Shown: positions 26,187 to 37,510 of the stretch, one piece after another
Layout of the letters: the number at the start of each line of letters is the position of its first letter
How positions within the stretch are numbered: the stretch's first letter is position 1
Assembly (NCBI GenBank): GCA_028554795.2
Contig: CM068835.1
Location: 58,691,219 to 58,755,218 of the forward strand
Length of the DNA: 64,000 nt
Reading direction: 5' to 3'
Origin: Sinohyriopsis cumingii
Lineage: Eukaryota > Mollusca > Bivalvia > Unionida > Unionidae
Translations under genes and position numbers: made by a program
Notes under the pieces: generated by a model
Databases searched by the model: none
Told to the model about the DNA's origin: nothing
What the model saw: only the letters and a program-made list of their open reading frames with translations

Positions 26187-29100
26187 GAATCAGTTTTCAT
26201 TAGACTTGTGTATCATTTTGATCCTGTCATCCATATAAAAATGTGAAGAGGATGCTTATCATTTATTACGTTATGTAAATGATGTGATTGTTATTTTAAC
26301 ATATAAAGACGTCATCCGTTTCTTTGAAAACATTTTGTGCCTGAAGAAACATTCAGTAAATGTAAAACTAGTTGCACATAATTATCGGTGTTTGTGCTGT
26401 ATTTTTTTTATCTCAATTCTGAATTTTTCAACAGTATAATGGCATCATACTGTGATCCGCCGGTACAAAAGACGTCTTTAAAATTCCAGATTGTGATACT
26501 ATTGGAAAAACAAATAAAAAGTAGTCTTCACAGCAGTTTTTCAGCAAATATGTTGAAGAAGGGATCATTCCATCAGGTTTGCAATTGAAACTAAAAATCT
26601 ACATCGGAAGCGGGAATGAAGAATTCCAAAACTCAACTTATGATCTTTTACATAATGTTTTGCTGAAGATATTTGAGAGATTAGCAGAAGAATAACATAA
26701 CAGGTCACTGTACATAGGAAAGTAGATGTAAAATGTTAGGGATGAACTGAAATAGAAACTTGATGGACATATTAAGTATATCAAAAATCAGAATCATCGA
26801 AAAATAATATACTTTTCAAGCAAAATGAAAAACTGAACAATTTACGAAAGGATAAACATCAAAGTCAAAGAGTTAAAATAATTGGAGAACAGCATATAAT
26901 CTATTAACAACCCCTAGAGCAACAGCATAAAAGCAACAGATCATCACAACAGCAGAGTAAGGAATGGCAAGAAAAGAAATGTTCAAAACCCAATTAAACA
27001 ACGGCATGGAACAGTAATAAACATACACAGCCTCCCAAAACATCAGCAAACCAAACAGTCAACATAACAAGGAATGTTGTAAATTCAAACAAGAATGAAA
27101 ATGATGAACAACAGCAGCGAAAAAACTCCCCAAACTTCCCAGGGCACAACAAAGAAGATATAACGCAGATCGCTTAAAACTGGAGGAATCAGAAACAGTT
27201 ACCATGGCAAAGACATTAACAAACCTGGTCCAAGATTTTACAAGTAATAATAGAAGGGATATCACATGACAAAAGAGTCGGAGTTCAATAGATTAAAATG
27301 TAGGAAAGAATGGAAAAAAGAAAAACGTTATGAAAACAAATTCAGAGAGGTAAAGAAACAGTGTTAAACCTCTCACTTCCCAGGGCACAACAAAGAAGAC
27401 ATATGCAGAAGCCATAAAACTGGAGGAATCAGAAACAGTTATCATGGCAAAGACATTGGCAAGCCTGATCTATGATTTTACAAGTACTAATAGAAAGGAT
27501 ATCACATGATATAAGATTAGGAGGTTCCATAAATTCAAATGTAGGAGAGAATGGAAAAAAGAAAAAAAAAACTACGAAAACAAATTCAGAGAGGTAAAAA
27601 GACAATGTTAAACCTCTCACATAGAAGATTAACTAGTAGTGACTATATGCTGTAAGGTAAAGGGCTAAAGTTTTGTTTTAAACCAAAATATCATAATAAA
27701 ATTAGATTAGCTGAAGAAATTTTTAAAATTTTTCTAGACACATGAAATTAAAAGAATTTTAATGATAAAACAGACAACAATGCAGAGGGTGAATCAAATT
27801 CTTTTCATTCTAAAACATGGGTTACATCAACATTTATCATCTTAACACAACTAATGGATGTAACTCCCATTTAAATTTTAAATTGATGTGATCACACCAG
27901 AGATATTACATGAGAATCATCATAAGCGATATTACTGTAATATTTCTAAGGATGAAATTGAGTCTTTACATCATCCAATGAATGATGATAGTATTGTGAT
28001 TAAAAAGGCTGACAAATCAAACACTGTTATTATTATGAATCAGGATGATTACGTTAAAGAAGCTGAACGTCATTGAATGATGAAAAATACTACAAACAAA
28101 TTAATGAAGAACTGTCATTCGAAATTAAATCAAACACTTTCACATGCATTCATGAAATCCCTAAGAATAGCAATTCTGAATATGAAGAATTGGATACTTT
28201 CCCCTTGAAAATATGTACACCTCAGTTCTAATTATTACCCAAAACTCATAAAAATCCTGACCATAGTTTCCCTTTAAATTATCCAAGACAACCCAATATT
28301 TCTGGTTGTAATTCTTATACTGAAAACCCATGCTAATTTATTGATAGTCTTTTACAACCTTTAATAAAATCACTTTCACAGCTGTCTGCCAACTCAATCC
28401 TGGTATCTTTAAATGTAACATCACTATATACCAACATAGCTCATACAGATGGTATTGAAGCATGTAAATATTTTATTGATAACAATCCTAATAATAACAC
28501 ACTATCTAGTGAAGATATTTGTAACATAACACAAACCAATCTTGGAAAATAATTATATCCAATTTAACAATACAAATCACATCCAAATAATGGGCACGAG
28601 AATGGTTAGTCCTATATAGCTCCTTCAGAAGCTTCCCTCTTCAGAGGTAAACTAGAAAGGTTGAATCCAACTGTGGTTTAGATTTTTTGATGAAACATGA
28701 TCTGGAACCATTCAGAAGAAGCACTGAAACAATTCATTGATTGTCTAAATCATTTTCACCTGATAATTAAATTTACTTATACTGCATCTAGTATGCATGT
28801 TTCATTTTTACACGTATATATAATAAACAATATTGATAATACTATCTCTACCAATGCTCGCATCAAGGAAACTGATATCCACCAATATGTGGAACATTCT
28901 TCTTGTTATCTCATGTCATGTAAAAAAGGTATACCAGGCCAAAAAATACCAATGCATTATTTCAGATGATTGTCAAATACAAAATTTGTTGAATGAATTA
29001 AAAATATATTTCCAAAATAGAAATTATCTTTTACACATAACTGGTTCAACATGAGGCTTTACACACATCAAAATGTACGATAGAGAAAAATATAATTCCT

Positions 29101-29434
29101 TTCACAAGACAATATAATCATTCATTTAATATAGGCCTTGTATTTAATAAATATTGGATTTTCCTAAATTTATCAAATAAAAACAGCATAAAACACTTTA
29201 CAAAAATAAACCAATTCTTGATTACAGAAGATTTTTATTAGAACTAAACCGACATCTAAACATATTAGATGTCAGTGCTCTCAATAAGTGAAAGTACGTA
29301 TTTTAGTTGCTCATATACGAAAGAAGTCTTTTCTCTATGTTATAACACTGACTGCAGATCAACTGATGTGATTTCTATGATAATCTGTAAAAAAATATAA
29401 CAGGCAATATATTAGACAAATACTTCAACAAGTT
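26187..29434 (+). pseudogene. Penelope-like retroelement ORF, decayed
   Basis: Broken plus-strand frames follow the order of a Penelope-like element. An N-terminal piece with EEGIIPSGLQLKLKI lies near 26,550-26,620. A basic region follows at 27,140-27,620. Next are KKADKSNTVIIMNQDDYVKE at about 28,000, LLPKTHKNPDHSFPL at about 28,235, and SLNVTSLYTNIAHTDGIEAC at about 28,410, which is the reverse transcriptase region containing the palm. FIDCLNHFHLIIKFTYTAS comes at about 28,735 and DIHQYVEHSSCY at about 28,880. Many stops and frameshifts interrupt it. Most of the GIY-YIG endonuclease expected at the C-terminus cannot be traced; only its last residues remain, in the terminal repeat. Family assignment is from recognised motif order. 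The copy is certainly inactive. Confidence 0.82.
27136..27610 (+). repeat. About 235-bp tandem duplication inside the Penelope-like element
   Basis: Copies at about 27,136-27,370 and 27,371-27,610 share TTCCCAGGGCACAACAAAGA, ACTGGAGGAATCAGAAACAG, ATGGCAAAGACATT, GATATCACATGA, AACAAATTCAGAGAGGTAAA and TGTTAAACCTCTCAC. The repeat lies in the N-terminal, basic part of the ORF. The first copy retains a readable frame (LKLEESETVTMAKTLTNLVQ). Confidence 0.85.
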
Positions 29435-29606
29435 TAAGAACAGTTATTGGATTCGTAGGTTTTATACTTTGTATCATAACAGCCTTAATACCAAGGCACT
29501 GTATAAAACTATAAAATTTTAATAAAAGAATTGATATGTTGTATATACTTTATAAAATATATAATTGTATGTGTGACTGTTTGTCTCTATTTTATTATTT
29601 TACTGA
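29435..29606 (+). repeat. Right terminal repeat of Penelope-like element
   Basis: Partner of the repeat at 26,026-26,186. Here it is the natural 3' end of the main copy: the C-terminal Tyr-Trp-Ile-Arg segment followed by the AT-rich 3' untranslated part. Confidence 0.7.
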
Positions 29607-29639
29607 TTTATTACTAGTAATAACAGCCATACCTGAGGA

Positions 29640-31140
29640 AGAGGGAGCCAATACAAGGATGTTTTCCTTGATACTGGGTTAAGATTGGTCCAGTGTTTCT
29701 CAGAAGACAAAAATATCAAATATTAAAGGATAAAGGGCGATTAAAGTGCATGATATATGGAGGGCCATATTATATGCTCACTGGATGTTTCCAGTCATAT
29801 GAGCTGAAAAAGAAAGAAATAACAATAACATATGAAGTTTCCATTTATATACAGATAAGGAGGGTTCTGAAAGGGAGTCTAGCAAATTATTGCCTTGCTA
29901 AGGCATATCAATTCATATACTTACATGTATCCTCTGAATGATGTTCCTAAAAGTATTAAAAAATATTTTTAAATTTCATCGTTCATTCATCTTAGCAGTT
30001 TCAATTATTTACATCCAGTAACATCAATCTATTTAAAACTCACTAAACCCTTTAGACTGAACTTACTAAGCTTGTGATTATGGTGTTAGCAATCTACAAT
30101 ATTGTTCACTTGCAAAGAGTGTTAGTGATATCTATCTATTATGTGAAGGAGTAAAATGGGCTGGTATTGGTTGATTAAGATATTTTAAAAAATGCCTCAC
30201 TACAAATAAAATCCCTAATTATACTACTGACTAACAAGTATGCAAACCTCAACAAATTCAATCTCAATCTGCTGGAGATACCCACTGGTCCATGTGAACT
30301 TTCACTATTAGCATGACATGATTTTTTCAAGCTTAAAACTATGAGGACTATAATTCAATGTCTGAATAAAATCATCTACCTCGTATTGTTTTTCATACAT
30401 GAACTTTATTAGTAATTAACAACGTATCACTAACTACATTATGCACCTAATTTGCAATACTGATGGAAACAACCAATGGAATTGCTCACATATATTGTTT
30501 AAAAGAACTGTCTACAGCAGAGTATGCCTGTTGTGAAAAAAGCACTAATTTAAGCACTAGTTGCTATATAAATATCATTATCATTGAATTTACAATTTAC
30601 TAAACATTATTCAACTTATAGATGTAGGGATATAAACAAATGTTCCATATCATGAACTTAATGTTTACAATCTCTTCACTATTTCAATGAAGGACCGGTT
30701 CTACACATTGACTATTGCCAACTATTATTTCCAAGAAATTTATTCTTAATCAGAAATAATGGCGACATTTGGGACAAAGAACAAGGTATTATCAATTGAC
30801 AATAACACAGGATGTTTCATTTGTTCAGTGATCACAAAGAACTGTAGGTAGTTTAATAGAGAGAAATAATTCAGTAGGTATATTATATTTACGGTCAATA
30901 TTTCTAAACATTTATAGCAGTAATTTTAACATACTCTTTGGGATTAAGTTCCATCAGAAACTAGAAGTTTGATTATCACATCTTGCTTTAAAAAGAATCC
31001 TTCAAAGTACAACCATACATTATTAGAAATCTCTGGTGAAAAGTCCATGTGAAAATAACTTTCCCTATGAAAAGGAGTTGCTAAAAGATGATGATTAACA
31101 TGGCCAACATGAATACATTAGAATTCAGGTCAGCACATTT
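29640..31140. other. No gene recognised
   Basis: AT-rich non-coding sequence. Short open frames on both strands show no recognisable motif and no splice context. Nothing repeated within the window was noticed. Confidence 0.4.
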
Positions 31141-31149
31141 TTCATTTAT

Positions 31150-31215
31150 GACCAACTAGACATCATAAGAAGTCTTCTGGTGTAAACCTCATGCCAATAT
31201 GACTTTCCAGGTCAT
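31150..31215 (+). repeat. Fragment of dispersed repeat family R
   Basis: CCAACTAGACATCATAAGAA followed by GTCTTCTGGTG and CCAATATGACTTTCCAGG matches the start of the units at 32,115 and 37,225. It is a partial copy. Confidence 0.5.
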
Positions 31216-32114
31216 TTACTTGTATTCACATTTATGTTACATTATTAGGTTCATGCGGATTGTGTTAATGTGTACCATATTTGGATCTTATTCACACGTA
31301 TTAATCATGATTCTTTTTTAATTAAAGTCATTCATTAATGAACATTGTATTTTTGTCGCCGTCAATCCGAAATCCAACCTGGTTATATTGTTACACCCAT
31401 TTACCATATACAAGTTTTCTACCAGTGCTTCTAAAGGCAGCACTGACTTTGTTTTGAAGTTGACAATCCTTTGGATTGAGCTGCAAATACGAGTACTTTT
31501 ACAGAGCCAAGCAGACATCTGCTTCTTCCAGTAAATAATTGACCTGAATCCCATGTTTTCCCATGTGACAACTCTTTGATTGAGCCTGCAGTGTGGTAGA
31601 GTGGCAAGTAAAAGAGGCTAGTTATTTGATCTTGCTGCTCAAGTTCAGTCTCTAAATAAACATCCACATATGACAGAGAGGCCAAGGAAGGGAGTCAGAT
31701 GATATTTATGATGATTAGGCCATGATGATTACTAGACAATAATGGAGGATTTCAGAACCTTATCTGATAATGAGGTTGAATTCTTGGACCTTGTACTATG
31801 TAATGATATTTATAGGATACTGTGAATCAAAAATAAAATGTTGAGTCACTTAGCTTCAGGTTTGTACACATTTAATTTCCCTCTGATTGGGTATCCGGGC
31901 AACCAATCATTAAGATAAACGGGTAACCAGTAGAAGTTTTCTAAAATGTTGACATCTTTAGCAGCAATGACATAGAGTGTAAGATTGACACCATTTTCAT
32001 TTACCACAAATAAGATATCATTCAAGGTTCTTTGGCAGAAGCCTAAGTGAGTATGACCATTCATTCTTAAGGAGAAGAAATAAGAGTTTTAAGATTTCAT
32101 ATTGGATTGAATTT

Positions 32115-32235
32115 AGAACCAACTAAATATGTAAGAGGTCTTCTGGTGAATAATCTATGTCAATATGTCTTTCTGTACAGCAAGTGTAGCAATAACAAGA
32201 TTTTCAAGACAGCAGCCAGGCAGCCATTGTCAATC
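32115..32235 (+). repeat. Copy of dispersed repeat family R
   Basis: AACCAACTAAATATGTAAGA, GGTCTTCTGGTGAAT, GTCAATATGTCTTTC, AGCAATAACAAGATTTTCAA and GACAGCAGCC line up with the units at 37,225-37,320 and 37,365-37,460. Class unknown. Confidence 0.5.
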
Positions 32236-32419
32236 TCAGATAGACACTACTTTAATTTGGATCAGACAAGATACCAGAAGTATCTGGGTGAAAACCCTGT
32301 GTCTATACAACCATCAATCTTAAACAAATAGTCAAAAGAAGATTTTCCAGCCTGATGCTGATAAAGAATTAGATCTGACCTCCAAGTTCGGTATTAATCC
32401 CACACAGCACTGTCTTTTG

Positions 32420-32605
32420 ACTGAATGGGTTTGAGTCTCTGCATTCTTGGGCTTGGGCAATGCGGGTTTGTGAGAAAGCTTGCCAGTAGCTTCTTGTGGG
32501 TTGGTGATTCTTCCCAAGGGTTTTCCAGGTTCGTCCCCCACCAGCTAAACTGGCTGCCATGTATAGCTTCTCGTGTGCTGAACAATGGTGCTAAATGCGA
32601 AAAAT
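32420..32605 (+). mobile_element. SINE family A, 5'-degraded copy
   Basis: Carries the family A body: AAGCTTGCCAGTAGCTTCTT, GGTTGGTGATTCTTCCC, CCCACCAGCTAAACTGGCTG and GCTTCTCGTGTGCTGAACAA. The tRNA-like head is only partly readable (GGGTTTGAGTCTC). It precedes the intact copy at 32,689 in the same orientation. Confidence 0.75.
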
Positions 32606-32676
32606 GTTATTTGAAGCAAGTAACAAGTTTCCAAGTGTAACATTACTTAGAATACTATTAACTAGTTGCGGAAATA

Positions 32677-32688
32677 CCAGATGATGGC
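32677..32688 (+). repeat. Target-site duplication, left (SINE A)
   Basis: CCAGATGATGGC, repeated exactly at 32,944-32,955 on the other side of the SINE. Confidence 0.9.
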
Positions 32689-32943
32689 GGGGCCCCGAGT
32701 GGCCGAGTGGTCTAAAGCGCTCACCGTTCCGGATCACTGCCATCTCACCTCTGTCTGCGTATGTTCGAGTCCAAGGCTCGGCTAGCGTGGGTACGTGGGA
32801 AAGCCTGCCAGTAGCTTCTCGTGGGTCGGTGGTTCTTTCCTGGGTTTTATAGGGTTCTTCCTCCACCAGTTATACTGGCCGCCATATATGGCCTATCTTG
32901 TGCTGAAGAATGGCGTTAAACCCTACATCATCAACAACAACAA
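32689..32943 (+). mobile_element. Full-length tRNA-derived SINE, family A
   Basis: The head GAGTGGCCGAGTGGTCTAAA resembles the A box of a tRNA-Leu/Ser, and TGTTCGAGTCC fits a B box. The body has TGCCAGTAGCTTCTCGTGGG, TCGGTGGTTCTTTCC, CTTCCTCCACCAG and ACTGGCCGCCATATATGGCC. It ends GGCGTTAAACCC plus a CAA-rich tail. A perfect 12-bp target duplication flanks it, so both ends are exact. The body type is very common in mollusc genomes by recollection. Confidence 0.92.
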
Positions 32944-33525
32944 CCAGATGATGGCTGCCATAATTTTAAGTGATCACCAAGACATCTTGGTAAAGATGTA
33001 AAGGCTCTGGATGAAGAAGCCAGACAGAAGGAAAAGAAGCTGAAATTGAAAGACCTCCTTGCCCAGACAGAGCCATAGCATTTTCTGTGGGACTCGAGTC
33101 AAGGATGTATAGGTATGCATCCTGGAAGTCCATAGAGACTGCTCAGCTATTCATTTTTATAACATTCCTGTCTGAGACTGACGCACTCTTCCATATTAAT
33201 GTGAATGATGAAGATAGATAGATATCAAGGCAAAATATTCCTTTATACTTTGTAACCTGGACGATATGGGAATAGAACCATGGGTTTTAGTAGAATGTCT
33301 TTAAAGTTTATGGATTGTTGTTACTGATTTAGGTGAAAGCCTTTTACCCCCACCCATAATTTTGTCCTCAAAATCATGCATACACACATCCGAGCCCATA
33401 TGTGAACCTACAAAAGCTTAGTAAATATGAATTTGCCCATGCCAGATGATAGTCATGTGGGGTAGAAGTTATCAACCTAGATCAGTAACCAAGTAATGCC
33501 TCTATTATGGTACGACTACTGTCAA

Positions 33526-34008
33526 TCACTCCGTTACAAAACCATATGATTGATGATTACCAGTATGGTTTTGAATGCTAGCTGAAACCATATGAGTGAA
33601 GTTCACATGATATTGGTGAACAGTTAGTAAATTTTCACTGCCTGTCAATCGTTCAACTAATGCCTCAGTTGTGTATCTGTGCACAAACTCATCCACCTCC
33701 ACCATGATAATTATGTCATACTCGATAGCATCAGAGTTTGCTAACTGTATTGAAAGCGCATTGTGACATGAGAAAATCTGAATAGACACGTATTCCTGCA
33801 GTCTTAGCAAGACTTTTACAGTGCCACCAGTCACACCAGTTAATACTGATATGGCTCCAACAACTCCAATTAGTGTGCCTATAAAAGTTGCTGTGGTTGC
33901 GACTCCTGTCACACCCAGATGAATGGTGGTTGCCACGGTGATTCCACAAATAGATCTACAAATGCGTTTGTATTTCATGAGTAGTGCAGTTCTCTTGGTT
34001 TGTTTCAT
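33526..34008 (-). CDS. Hypothetical 160-aa ORF, Gly/Thr/Val-rich N-terminal half
   Basis: The ORF starts with a basic stretch (KQTKRTALLMKYKRICR). A hydrophobic, glycine- and threonine-rich segment follows (about residues 20-65, including GVTGVATTATFIGTLIGVVG) and could form one or two membrane-spanning helices. The second half has mixed composition (EYDIIIMVEVDEFVHRYTTE). No splice sites or clear promoter were noticed. The N-terminal half resembles, from memory only, a lineage-expanded ORF found in many invertebrate repeats, where a KLNT..VSKAL region usually follows. A frame reading FNTVSKL occurs out of register here, which would make this a frameshifted remnant. Function unknown. It could also be a chance ORF. 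Confidence 0.35.
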   Translation of the reverse strand: MKQTKRTALLMKYKRICRSICGITVATTIHLGVTGVATTATFIGTLIGVVGAISVLTGVTGGTVKVLLRLQEYVSIQIFSCHNALSIQLANSDAIEYDIIIMVEVDEFVHRYTTEALVERLTGSENLLTVHQYHVNFTHMVSASIQNHTGNHQSYGFVTE

Positions 34009-34820
34009 CTGAAAGCTGTTATTCTGCTTTCATTATTTATGTTGAAACTTTGAGGGTCTCTCATAATTCATAACACAAATACCAAAGATGGCTAAGCTCA
34101 GATAAAGGTGGATTCCATTGAACTGAATTTTAATTCTGATGAATAATGGCGATGAATATCGTACTACGGGCTCAGATATCAGCCTGAGCTACAACTTCAA
34201 ATGCTATGAACATTTGTTTTGCTGAGCTAAGGCTATGTTGCACATTTATTTGCCATGAAACTGTCACTTCAGCTATTTGGTATGAGTGAAAAAAGAGAGA
34301 CTGATGCAGAACGAGAACAAAAAGATTTACGACTGTTATGTATATTTAATTTGTATGTGTTAGGGTTTTTCTCCCTTGAGTATATGTTATGTATCATTAT
34401 ACTTTGCACCTGACCTTTCTCTATGATTATATGATATACACATAATTGTATTTTCTACCTGACCTTGTCCAAATTCAAGTTCTTTATCAACCTGGCCATT
34501 AACTTTTATTTTGGTCAGCACAGGATTATGAAGTACAATGGAATATGAAATGTGTAAACAAGGATTCCGGTAAAATACCTTTATGTACAGCATGACTTGC
34601 TCACCAAATAAAAGAAGCGTAATTTGCATACTTGGAGTGGCTACTGCTCATATGCTCCAGTGACCGTTGAAGGCTGGGTGAAACCACTGTTTGGTTAAGC
34701 AATCCCTGGATACTGACCACAGAAGACAGATGACCACATGCAAAGTGATTTTGTCTTCGACAAGTAGTATACAATTTTAATGTTTATACTTCTAAAGAGA
34801 TAGACATGATGACTACAGAT

Positions 34821-34880
34821 CAGGGGTCTTAAACATGCGGCCTGCGGCAATTGCAGATATTTCCTGTGGCCTGCAGCAAC
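34821..34880 (+). mobile_element. Possible hAT transposon terminus
   Basis: CAGGGGTCTTAAACATGCGG followed by CCTGCGGC and TGTGGCCTGCAGC has the look of a hAT-type terminal repeat (CAGGGGTC start, then a GC-rich 'gcggcctgcgg' block). No matching inverse end or 8-bp duplication was found nearby, so this is at most an orphan end. Confidence 0.4.
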
Positions 34881-35520
34881 ACCAGGAATTTGTCAAATAA
34901 TTAATAATGCAAACTTTTTCTTCAGTGATAAACCCCTCAGGCCAATGTACTAGTCCTCATGGTGATTTGAATTTGAAATCCCTGCAGTTGATAGTATATA
35001 TAGGTGCACTTGCACAGTCAATTATAGAACCTTGCTGCATTAAGATCAAATCAAGTGAGTAGCAGGATCTCGACAGCACAAGATTTTGTTCTGGAACTAT
35101 CTTCTGCTTTTAAATGCTGTCTCATTCTAAGCATATGTATCTTTTGCTTTCTAAACAGTTTAATATGGTATCACCACATTTCAAAGCAATTTCCTTTACA
35201 GAGCGTTTATGTAATAATATAATTCTACACTTTGTTTATTGGGAGAATGCATTTATTCTTATTCTCCTTTATTTGGCTGCATAACGATTCCTGTGTTTCT
35301 GTGAAAAAATGTCCCACACCGAAGTCTTTGAGACTTGATTTAAAACTGTGTAGCTCTGTACATTTGGAACTCTAGTTCCAGTGACCTTTGTTTACTAAAC
35401 TTTGTGACCAGATTTGATCACCTTTATGCAAAGTCACATAATGTTAAATTACAAACATTCAAACAAGTTGCAAATGCTCAAAACTTGTTGTCTTCAGCTA
35501 CACGTAGGAGAATGTTTGAG

Positions 35521-35847
35521 AGACTCTGTGTGTGTGTGTGTGTGATTTGGATTTTTAATTTAACAATTTTTCAGTCATATTGCTACGATGTCTGCAATGT
35601 GGCATTTTATAGTGATGTCTAGCACTAGGGCATCATGCCGCAGACATGTACACTGATGTCCCACCCAGTCACATTATCCTGACACCAGACCAACCAGTCC
35701 TAACACTAACCTCTTAATGCTGAATGCCAAGCGAGGCAACTGTTAGTACCATTTTTGTAAGTCTTTGGTATGACTCGGCCGGGGATCAAACCAATGACCT
35801 TCCACATGTGAGGCGGATGCTCTAATCACTAGGCCACCAGAGTGGTT
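35521..35847 (-). mobile_element. SINE family B, copy 2, with GT/CA tail
   Basis: Reverse copy of the family seen at 25,080 and 39,507. The tRNA-like head is at the right (CACTAGGCCACCAGAGTGG read on plus) and the body contains GTCCCACCCAGTCACATTAT and CTGACACCAGACCAACCAGT. The 3' tail at the left becomes a (GT)n microsatellite (35,526-35,544), i.e. (CA)n in the SINE's own orientation. Confidence 0.88.
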
Positions 35848-35849
35848 TG

Positions 35850-37130
35850 TTTGAGAGACAAGTGTTTGAATCAAGTAATATCTAAAACACATCTGGGAAT
35901 TTTATAACTAACGATAAAATAATTCATGTGGCTGCCCATGTTCTCAATTGAACAGTCTCATCATTCATTGGAAACTTTCCAATGAAAATAAATGCATCCG
36001 ATTTCCATGAATATTCCTTTCCTACTCACACGTTAAAAATATTAGCATCATAAATCTTTATTATTCTTGTGATTTTTTAAAACTTTTGTTATTAATATTT
36101 GTGTGTACTTTTTCTGATAGTATTATTCTTATTATTACTTTGTTTCACTGATTGATTCTTTGTTTGATATTTACATATATATTTTCCCCCGCACACCATT
36201 TCTCATGGATCGAATTTTGCAATTCCCATCATTGCACAAAACTTGATATCAGAAATTTTATTAACTACCAAGATGTTAGTGCAAGTAATTTCTCTGATCA
36301 AGGACAATATCACAAACTATTATTTTGCAACAGATATTACTACCTTTGGACTGAGTCAATTTGGGCATGTTTACAAAAATCACAACATGCTCTATATTCT
36401 CAATTTGGATAATATTAAGCATGTCATTCGCAAAGTATTATCAGTAATCAGTTCACCCAATTTTCCATGATGCACCAGAATCTGAATATGAGTACAATGT
36501 GTTCTTGTACTAATCAGCAATATGCAACTCTCAATTCTAGAATGGCTTCGGTTCAGGTTCACCATGGATGTACTGTGGTAGCTGGTTCTCTTGTTCATCC
36601 ATCACCCATTTGTAACCAGTAAGCAGTACACATATTTTGTCCCTTTTCTTTTTGGACTGCTGTATGTCAAATTCAAACACTGCTCAATACATGTGTATTA
36701 TTCTTTTGTGAGCCAATGTTTTAGATTGCTACATTGTGGATTTCAAAAACAATTAACACCTTAATTACTAGCTACCGTAATTCTTTGCAATATGACTCAG
36801 TATTAATCAGTATTTAAATTAGTGAGCAATTATAATACCAGAAAAATTGAGATTTTAAGTAATGTAACTTGAATCAACTTATAGGTTGCCTCTACTCCCC
36901 AGGTGTAAATATTAATTATCTTTAAAAAACAAAATTCAAGTGATCATCATCTACGACAATTAAATATAGGCAAAATAATGAGTTCGTAACACATAGTCCT
37001 TTGAGTGGACTAATGCTCTACTGTCTGAAAAGAAAACAAATTCAACTGTGCCAGCCTTGTTGCATGTTTGAACAGCCCGTTTTCATTGAGCACCAGCAAT
37101 ATCACAAGAAGGAATTAAGTATAAGTCCAT
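35850..37130. other. No gene recognised
   Basis: AT-rich non-coding DNA. Open frames near 36,150-36,600 are short, overlap on opposite strands and lack recognisable motifs. Confidence 0.4.
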
Positions 37131-37139
37131 GATGATATG

Positions 37140-37510
37140 CTCATTCATTCAGGGAAGAATAGGCATAACAAACTGTACAAAATGGCCACAATGGTAGCCA
37201 TAATGGACATTAAAATGAACCATGATATCATCAGAAGTATTCTAGTCAGAACCCAATATGACTTTTCAATCAGGGAAGCGATAACAACATTTTCAAGATG
37301 GCTGCTGTGGTGCCTTATTGAATTTCAGATCAGTACCATTTTCAATTGGGACTAACTAGAAATTATAAGAAGCCATTTAGTGAAAATCCCATGTTGATCA
37401 GATTATTTATTCAGAAGCAGCGATAACAATATTTTCAAAATGGTTGTTGTGGTGGCCATAATGAATGTTTGTGCAACACCTGTTTCATTTAGAACCAAAA
37501 CACCATGGAA
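37140..37510 (+). repeat. Dispersed repeat family R, tandem units
   Basis: At least two units about 145 bp apart share GAAGCGATAACAACATTTTC and AGATGGCTGCTGTGGTG (37,277-37,315) against GCAGCGATAACAATATTTTC and AAATGGTTGTTGTGGTGGCC (37,418-37,458). Each is preceded by an ATAAGAAG or ATCAGAAG block. Partial relatives lie at 31,150 and 32,115. Confidence 0.6.

Noticed and set aside
27429-27620. Minus-strand 63-codon ORF with a phenylalanine run
   Set aside because: It is the antisense of an A-rich stretch in the Penelope-like element.
31318-32064. Three minus-strand ORFs of 72-84 codons
   Set aside because: No recognisable motif, no good splice borders and mutually overlapping frames.
32689-32770. 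Possible tRNA gene
   Set aside because: A and B boxes are present, but the cloverleaf is degenerate and the sequence continues into a SINE body with target duplications.
32332-33001. Overlapping ORFs on both strands at 32.3-33.0 kb and 55.7-56.0 kb
   Set aside because: They fall within SINE copies, and the same peptides recur between the copies.
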